This document shows positions 56,667 through 64,000 of a stretch of DNA of 64,000 nt, piece after piece. This DNA comes from Hanleya hanleyi. Lineage: Eukaryota; Mollusca; Polyplacophora; Lepidopleurida; Hanleyidae. The position numbers and the translations under genes were made by a program. The stretch covers positions 16,432 to 80,431 of the forward strand of contig JAVTVY010019576.1 of NCBI GenBank assembly GCA_036873755.1, given 5' to 3'. Under the pieces are notes generated by a model. The model was not told the DNA's origin. It worked only from the letters and a program-made list of their open reading frames with translations, and did no database searches. Positions within the stretch are counted from its first letter, which is position 1. Each line of letters starts with the position of its first letter.

Positions 56667-57058
56667 GGGTGGTGGGAGGTGGGTACAAAATGGCGGATAC
56701 CCACCTCCCACCACACTCAAACCAAGCCGCCATCTTGTACCCACCTCCCACCACGTCAATTGATGAAGGGTGGTGTGGTGGGAGGTGGGTACAAAATGGC
56801 GATACCCACCTCCCACCACCCGCCAAATAGTGGTGGGAGGTGGGTACAAAATGGCGGATACCCACCTCCCACCACCCTCAAACCAAGCCGCCATCTTGTA
56901 CCCACCTCCCACCACACATCCACACAGGCCGCCATCTTGGACCCACCTCCCACCACACAACCCTCACGCATGCGCACCCCCTCACTTCTGACGTCAACCC
57001 AAGTTCTGCGCATGCGCAGTGAGAGGCCAGTGACAGTAAAGACTCTTTGTATACTACT
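56667..57058 (-). repeat. Right terminal inverted repeat of Polinton B
   Basis: Inverse of 43419-43753 with about 56 extra bp. It contains CTGCGCATGCGCAG at 57006-57019, at exactly the same distance (39 bp) from the end as in the left repeat. Followed by CATGTG at 57059-57064. Confidence 0.92.
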
Positions 57059-57064
57059 CATGTG

Positions 57065-57169
57065 TTATTGGGTGGTCCGATTGATTATGATCTAGGAGAT
57101 GAACATGACGATTTTAGAATTGACTGTATAAAAACCATAGCTGAAATGAAAAACCTGTACTATAGATGA
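57065..57169 (+). pseudogene. Possible 3' end of a reading frame interrupted by Polinton B
   Basis: Directly after the CATGTG target site 34 codons are open to TGA at 57167-57169, with a protein-like composition (GGPIDYDLGDEHDDF, IAEMKNLYYR). The frame continues without a break from the other flank (…FTVWELLHV, ending at 43418) if the element and one target copy are removed. I suspect the tail of a retrotransposon ORF but do not recognise it. Confidence 0.35.
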
Positions 57170-59161
57170 AGAGCCGCATACATGTATAATTTGGAAGAAC
57201 TGTTTCATGAGAATTATGGAAATATAAGCGCCAGGTCTGCGACAGAATAATAATAATGAAATGTATAGTCGCATATGTACATTATGTTTGCTTGTAACAC
57301 GCGTATCAACAGGTATAGTTATAACTGTATTTAATTGTGCCTTGCTAACTATATTTGTTTTATTCATGTAATTACGAAACATGCTCTCCAGAAGGAGGAA
57401 TAAAGATGATAATAATTGATTATTGGCATTGGGGCTAATTATGACACAGTCCTAGGTTTCCCCCAGTTCAAAGAAATAGAAGTTTAGAGCAACCTTCATG
57501 CACACAACCGCTATTGATTATTGTTTTAAAATATAGTACTTATATCAATAAAACATGTAATACCGATAACAATCAAGCATCGCGCTGATGGGCCGTGAAA
57601 GAAGCACACCACCCGCCGGACGCTTCAACGCTTCAGATCCACTAATCCACTACTTTTTGGGACCTGGAGCGTTGGAGCGTTCAGCGCTAAGCGTGAAAAA
57701 CACTTCAAATGCGGTTGTCAAACGCTTCAACGCATCGACACGGGGCGTATTAAAAATGCTTCCAAACTTGAAGTGTGGGCAACATCTCGGTTCAAAGCAT
57801 TAAATTCACACACACGTCCACACACTCAAGGGGAAGTTCCTTTGGGGTTATGATTACGGTACCCACGTATATTTATTATACTACCCTAGTGGGAATGCCA
57901 GGCTCCAGGTATCTCGTTTTATGAAACTCTCATGTGTCTCAACCCTACGGAGCCGTAAAAGGGACATGGAAATTATTTTTTTCAGCCCCTATTTTTATAA
58001 CGACTTAAAAAAAAAAAAAAAATAGGGGCTTATTTTTTTTTTATTATTATTATGTCGTTATAACGACTTAATTGACCAATGAAATTGCAGCATTAAGTCG
58101 TTAGAACGACTTAATCCACCAATGAAATTCCGTCTTACTTCTGCCGCTTTTATTTTGTTAGCTGACAACTCCCCGGTGAAACAGCGTTTAGATACTATCA
58201 AGGGCAGATCTACGGGGGGTGGGGGTCAGGGGATCCCGCCCCCCCCCCATTAGACCTGTAAAAAAATGACAGAGAGATCAGCGAACCCTGGAATTTCACG
58301 TAGAAATAATACCTTGAAATTATATGTAAAATAAACGAATGTGGATAATGTAATCAGAGTATCTATTGATATATTAAACAGACATCTATTTATGTGGTTT
58401 GTGAGCGTACTATATTTCGATGTTGAATATGCAAACATTACGGCTACGAGCGCTCCACGTGTGAAGTGTTAGTCCTGATTTGTATGTGTTTTACCAGAAT
58501 GTCAAATGGGGGCATACGGTCTGATACTTTTCAATATCGATGCGTGCTTATGCGAAACAAAAGTGAAAGTTAATACAACCCGTTGTTCTTCGTATCATGT
58601 TTCATACCTGGTGCCCATGCCTACTCGATCCTACGTATGCGCACCTGGCCCGTTATACTCTGGTACGAATGCCTGGCTCCAGGGATCTCGTATAGTGTAG
58701 TGGAATTCTCATGTCTTTCACCCCACTCGTTTTCCGTATTATGCTGCACACCTGCCTATACGACCACATCTGGGCTTTCCATACTACTCCGCTGACCGGA
58801 CGTGACATCAAAACCCTTGCACGTGCGCACTTAACCAAAGTTAAAATTAAAAAAATAACGAAATACGGACGAGGCAATTTCCAATATTTGATTTTCTTTT
58901 TTCCGTGAAGCAAAACGAAAATTGAAATTGACTGTCAAATTTCAATTTTTGATTTTGAGAAACCGAAGCCGAAAACGAACATGAAGCTGCGCTATCGAAA
59001 CCCCTCGGCTCTGAACCCCAGCTATTATAATGTAAGGGTGTCTCTACCAATTGATTGGCCTGTGGGAAGAAATATTTACCCCTGGTATTGTAAGTGTACC
59101 TTCTTTGAAAAAAAAAAGTGTTCCTCCCCTTAAATAAATTTGTTTCTGGAATAAATTGAAA

Positions 59162-62086
59162 TCCCATCTTATCCCACCACCCACACACGCCGCCATCTTG
59201 TCCCACCACCCACACACGCCGCCATCTTGTCCCACCACCCACACACACCGCCATCTTGTCCCACCACCCACACACGCCGCCATCTTGTCCCACCACCCAC
59301 ACACACCGCCATCTTGTCCCACCACCCACAGCCGCCATCTTGTCCCACCACCCACACACACACGCATGCGCACAATACCCACAGCCGCCATCTTGTCCCA
59401 CCACCCACAACCGCCATCTTGTCCCACCACCCACAGCCGCCATCTTGTCCCACCACCCACAGCCGCCATCTTGTCCAACCACCCACAGCCGCCATCTTGT
59501 CCCACCACCCACAGCCGCCATCTTGTCCCACCACCCACAGCCGCCATCTTGTCCCACCACCCACAGCCGCCATCTTGTCCCACCAGAGGGTGGTGGGAGG
59601 TGGGTACAAAATGGCGGATACCCACCTCCCACCACACTCAAACCAAGCCGCCATCTTGTACCCACCTCCCACCACGTCAATTGATGAAGGGTGGTGTGGT
59701 GGGAGGTGGATACAAAATGGCGATACCCACCTCCCACCACCCGCCAAATAGTGGTGGGAGGTGGGTACAAAATGGCGGATACCCACCTCCCACCACCCTC
59801 AAACCAAGCCGCCATCTTGTACCCACCGCCCACCACACATCCACACAGGCCGCCATCTTGGACCCACCTCCCACCACACAACCCTCACGCATGCGCACCC
59901 CCTCACTTCTGACGTCAACCCAAGTTCTGCGCATGCGCAGTGAGAGGCCAGTGACAGTAAAGACTCTTTGTATACTACTCATGTGTTATTGGGTGGTCCG
60001 ATTGATTATGATCTAGGAGATGAACATGACGATTTTAGAATTGACTGTATAAAAACCATAGCTGAAATGAAAAACCTGTACTATAGATGAAGAGCCGCAT
60101 ACATGTATAATTTGGAAGAACTGTTTCATGAGAATTATGGAAATATAAGCGCCAGGTCTGCGACAGAATAATAATAATGAAATGTATAGTCGCATATGTA
60201 CATTATGTTTGCTTGTAACACGCGTATCAACAGGTATAGTTATAACTGTATTTAATTGTGCCTTGCTAACTATATTTGTTTTATTCATGTAATTACGAAA
60301 CATGCTCTCCAGAAGGAGGAATAAAGATGATAATAATTGATTATTGGCATTGGGGCTAATTATGACACAGTCCTAGGTTTCCCCCAGTTCAAAGAAATAG
60401 AAGTTTAGAGCAACCTTCATGCACACAACCGCTATTGATTATTGTTTTAAAATATAGTACTTATATCAATAAAACATGTAATACCGATAACAATCAAGCA
60501 TCGCGCTGATGGGCCGTGAAAGAAGCACACCACCCGCCGGACGCTTCAACGCTTCAGATCCACTAATCCACTACTTTTTGGGACCTGGAGCGTTGGAGCG
60601 TTCAGCGCTAAGCGTGAAAAACACTTCAAATGCGGTTGTCAAACGCTTCAACGCATCGACACAGGGCGTATTAAAAATGCTTCCAAACTTGAAGTGTGGG
60701 CAACATCTCGGTTCAAAGCATTAAATTCACACACACGTCCACACACTCAAGGGGAAGTTCCTTTGGGGTTATGATTACGGTACCCACGTATATTTATTAT
60801 ACTACCCTAGTGGGAATGCCAGGCTCCAGGTATCTCGTTTTATGAAACTCTCATGTGTCTCAACCCTACGGAGCCGTAAAAGGGACATGGAAATTATTTT
60901 TTTCAGCCCCTATTTTTATAACGACTTAAAAAAAAAAAAAAAAAAGGGGCTTATTTTTTTTTTATTATTATTATGTCGTTATAACGACTTAATTGACCAA
61001 TGAAATTGCAGCATTAAGTCGTTAGAACGACTTAATCCACCAATGAAATTCCGTCTTACTTCTGCCGCTTTTATTTTGTTAGCTGACAACTCCCCAGTGA
61101 AACAGCGTTTAGATAGGCACTATCAAGGGCAGATCTACGGGGGGTGGGGGTCAGGGGGTCCCCCCCCATTAGACCTGTAAAAAAAATGAGAGAGAGATCA
61201 GCGAACCCTGGAATTTCACGTAGAAATAATATCTTGAAATTATATGTAAAATAAACGAATGTGGATTATGTAATCAGAGTATCTATTGATATATTAAACA
61301 GACATCTATTTATGTGGTTTGTGAGCGTACTATATTTCGATGTTGAATATGCAAACATTATGGCTACGAGCGCTCCACGTGTGACGACGTGTTAGTCCTG
61401 ATTTGTATGTGTTTTACCAGAATGTCAAATGGGGGCATACGGTCTGATACTTTTCAATATCGATGCGTGCTTATGCGAAACAAAAGTGAAAGTTAATACA
61501 ACCCGTTGTTCTTCGTATCATGTTTCATACCTGGTGCCCATGCCTACTCGATCCTACGTATGCGCACCTGGCCCGTTATACTCTGGTACGAATGCCTGGC
61601 TCCAGGGATCTCGTATAGTGTAGTGGAATTCTCATGTCTTTCACCCCACTGGTTTTCCGTATTATGCTGCACACCTGCCTATACGACCACATCTGGGCTT
61701 TCCATACTACTCCGCTGACCGGACGTGACATCAAAACCCTTGCACGTGCGCACTTAACCAAAGTTAAAATTAAAAAAATAACGAAATACGGACGAGGCAA
61801 TTTCCAATATTTGATTTTCTTTTTTCCGTGAAGCAAAACGAAAATTGAAATTGACTGTCAAATTTCAATTTTTGATTTTGAGAAACCGAAGCCGAAAACG
61901 AACATGAAGCTGCGCTATCGAAACCCCTCGGCTCTGAACCCCAGCTATTATAATGTAAGGGTGTCTCTACCAATTGATTGGCCTGTGGGAAGAAATATTT
62001 ACCCCTGGTATTGTAAGTGTACTTTCTTTGAAAAAAAAAAAAGTTTTCCTCCCCTTAAATTAATTTGTTTCTGGAATGAATTGAAA
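59162..62086 (+). repeat. Tandem segmental duplication, unit 2
   Basis: Second copy of unit 1. It begins in mid-array at 'catcttatcccacc', the variant YY1 unit at 56,323-56,351, which marks the breakpoint. It carries a second YY1 array (59,164-59,587), a second terminal repeat (59,588-59,979) and a second CATGTG (59,980-59,985). Confidence 0.93.
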
Positions 62087-62159
62087 GAGCTGTATCGATG
62101 TCTCACCAAGACAACAGTACACATGGCTAGATAAATACAGTACATGTATACTAAATGAC

Positions 62160-63190
62160 ACATGTATGTCATTTTCAAAACAGATTTGCAAGCATTCTTC
62201 GCATTGTCTAAGAGAATAAATCAATAAATCAGTCATGCAATCAATAAATAAATGTGATAGTATACTAACATGATATAGAAATAATATGCAAACTTAACAT
62301 AGGAATTAGTGGATTTTGTTAGACAAGGGGCATAACTCTGCAAAATACTTTCTGACACGACTCATTTTCGATAGACATCTAGTGTCATTTTCAAAACAGA
62401 TTTGCAGGCATTCTTCGCATTGTGTAAGAGAATAAATCAATAAATCAGTCATCCAATCAATAAATAAATGTGATAGTATACAAACGATATAGAAATTATA
62501 TGCAAACTAACATAGGAATTAGTGGATTTTATTAGACAAGGGGCATAACTCTGCAAAATACTTTGACACGACTCATTTCGATAGGCATCTAGTTCAAGGT
62601 CAGAGAAACAACTGTATCGTTAGGATGTTGTATATGGAACGGTTTCTGAAATTATCACAATAACAAATCATAAATGGATTTTTATTTGTAAAGGGGCATA
62701 ACTCTGCAAAATATTGTCAGAGATGACTCATTTTCGATAGGCTTCTGATTTACGTGAAGATAAATAGATGTAACAAGTTTGGTTGCCATGCATGAAACAG
62801 TTCTGCTTAGATATCGCGGTAACGGATTTTTATTGAACAAAGGGGCATAACTCTACGCAAAATACTCTGACGACTCATTTCGATAGGCATCTAGTTCAGG
62901 TCAAAAGAGAAACAACTGTATCCACGTTAGGATGTTGTATATGGAACGGTTCTGAAATTATCACAATAACAAATCATAAATGGTTATATTTGTAAAAGCG
63001 AGCATAACTCTGCAAAATATTGTCCGAGATGACTCATTTTTGATAGGCTTCTGATTTACGTGAAGATAAACAGATGTAACAAGTTTGGTTGCCATGCATG
63101 AAACGGTTCTGTAGATATCGCGGTAACGGACGGACGGACGGACGTACGGACAGCCGTACATGATGACGACAATACCCCTAGGCCAAAGTT
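62160..63190. repeat. Mollusc-type dispersed repeat cluster
   Basis: 'aaggggcataactctgcaaaatac' followed by 'gactcatttcgatagg' occurs at least five times in diverged tandem units of roughly 200-300 bp, with 'cagatttgca.gcattcttcgcat' and 'ggatgttgtatatggaacgg' as further markers. The block ends in a ggac run and 'ccctaggccaaagttggccgagggg'. No gene. Confidence 0.7.
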
Positions 63191-64000
63191 GGCCGAGGGG
63201 TAAAAACGAAAACTGAAAATTGACCGTCAAATTTCAATTTTTGATTTTGAAAAACCAAGAACGAAAATTGAACTGCGCAAGGTTGTACCGACCTCCAATG
63301 TTTGTTGGAACACGCGGGCGTTTCACGCAAAGCCAGGAATACTATATTACAGGAACTGGGGAATGACTGGGATTTTCCTGGGCTGGCTGAAATAGGCACC
63401 ATCCAGCAGACAATAAGAGCCAGATAACCTATTTTGGGCACACCCATTATGCAAAAGTGAATAGAATATTCACCAAAAAAAAGCCAAAAGAACGAAGGGC
63501 TAGCAGGAATACAACAGAAAAACAAACATTTTAACCAGCTCATAGACTGGTGAGATTTCTAAGAGGTGTCTGGTGATTAAAAAGCGACCATACGACTCCC
63601 CAGGAAAGCCTGCCCTGGCACTTTACATTGAGGCTAGAACACAGAGGAATCTAGAGGCAGCCTTAGTCCGTAGTGAGCTACTAGGGCTCACCTTGCACCC
63701 CCCCCCCCCCTACAGACCGAAACTATGTGTTTTATGTGCTTTAGGACATGTCAAATAAGAAACAATTTGTTAACAGTCGATAAACTGGGACTCACTACCC
63801 TTTTAATCACTTCGAAATTACTCCTATGTTAATAAGTACAATTTTTGTGACAATAGGGGGTAGGGTTACAAGAATAGTCTTATCTTCCATAATTATTATC
63901 CAATCTTTATAATGTTGGCCACATATTATTCAGCATTGATTGCTACATCGAATATTTACAAGATAATATCACTATTTGTTGAGTATGACGTCACACAGGG
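63191..64000. other. No gene recognised; dispersed repeat at the start
   Basis: 63,200-63,290 is an inverted relative of the 'caattttcgtttttgg' repeat at 38.5 kb. The rest has a C-run at 63,699 and no supported gene. Confidence 0.45.

Larger units (their letters stand above)
43419..57058 (-). mobile_element. Polinton/Maverick copy B, full length by ends (13,640 bp), no polymerase gene
   Basis: Seen: terminal inverted repeats starting AGTAGTATACAAAGAG on both sides and the 6-bp direct repeat CATGTG directly outside (43413-43418 and 57059-57064). A 6-bp target duplication is the hallmark of Polintons. Twelve genes lie on the minus strand between 55,687 and 47,712. Between the protease end and the left terminus (about 3.9 kb) only repeats and a promoter-like block are present. 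Lesions: frameshifts in ATPase and pVI-like genes, a nonsense codon in the capsid gene, and a 15-nt deletion in integrase. The penton, core-like, proline-rich, PC4-like and protease frames are open. Confidence 0.93.
56323..59161 (+). repeat. Tandem segmental duplication, unit 1
   Basis: About 2.84 kb: part of the YY1 array, the right terminal repeat of Polinton B, the target duplication and about 2.1 kb of flank. It is repeated head to tail as 59162-62086 with few differences. The flank contains a hairpin-like region with 'ataacgactta' repeats (about 57,990-58,115) and a dispersed repeat at 58,905-58,985, but no recognised gene. Confidence 0.93.

Noticed and set aside
58847..59881. Very long minus-strand open frame (344 codons) and similar frames on both strands at 56.2-57.1 and 59.1-60.0 kb
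   Set aside because: They are translations of 26- and 29-bp repeats, with open frames in several phases of both strands; no protein family is recognisable.

Overview
The window is animal nuclear DNA. It has spliced genes, TTAA-flanked DNA transposons, LINE and SINE debris, large minisatellites and virus-derived Polinton elements. Several dispersed repeats are of a kind I associate with molluscan genomes: a repeat built around 'ggggcataactctgc' with a ggac-run tail at about 62.2-63.2 kb, SINE-like tails ending in (actc)n after 'gatatagctgaaatattg' at 40.8 kb, and acatgtacatgg minisatellites. I therefore favour a mollusc, possibly a gastropod. That is recollection, not a search result.

Layout. 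(1) 2,462-2,975 is a small TTAA-flanked MITE. (2) 3,416-13,360 is a structurally complete Kolobok-type transposon of 9,945 bp, with 94-bp terminal inverted repeats differing at two positions and a TTAA at each end. It carries two convergent spliced genes: a P2X7-C-terminal-like Cys/His zinc protein on the plus strand and a THAP-domain DDE transposase on the minus strand. (3) 18,812-25,386 (minus) is the only host-like gene I can build: signal peptide, short Thr-rich ectodomain, one membrane span, and a tail with many tyrosine motifs. (4) 26.1-33.3 kb is a degraded Polinton/Maverick (adintovirus-like) copy 'A' on the plus strand. (5) 33.3-43.4 kb is repeats: an inverted-repeat family, a LINE reverse-transcriptase fragment, minisatellites and Polinton-type subterminal repeats. 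(6) 43,419-57,058 is Polinton copy 'B' on the minus strand, bounded by inverted repeats of about 335-390 bp and the 6-bp target duplication CATGTG. (7) Its right end and about 2.1 kb of flank are tandemly duplicated (about 56.3-59.2 and 59.2-62.1 kb). (8) The window ends in mollusc-type repeats.

Polinton B reads, in order of transcription: a small tail-anchored protein, two paralogous PC4-like proteins, retrovirus-type integrase with a C-terminal chromodomain, a Ser/Thr-rich membrane protein, packaging ATPase, a basic core-like protein, a proline-rich virion-type protein, penton-type minor capsid protein, a pVI-like protein, double-jelly-roll major capsid protein, and adenain-type protease. 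Packaging, maturation and shell genes are therefore all represented, but no family-B DNA polymerase can be found in B or in A. Noncoding repeats and a promoter-like block fill the roughly 4 kb between protease and left terminus. Genes are tightly packed, with TATA boxes placed in the 3' end of the preceding gene and stop/start codons that overlap.

Both copies are broken in different genes, so neither looks able to make virions by itself. The terminal regions of B are dense in perfect YY1-type, NRF1-type and CRE/ETS-type motifs. The features I find most worth following are the polymerase-less layout, the duplicated PC4-like gene and the YY1/NRF1 terminal arrays.
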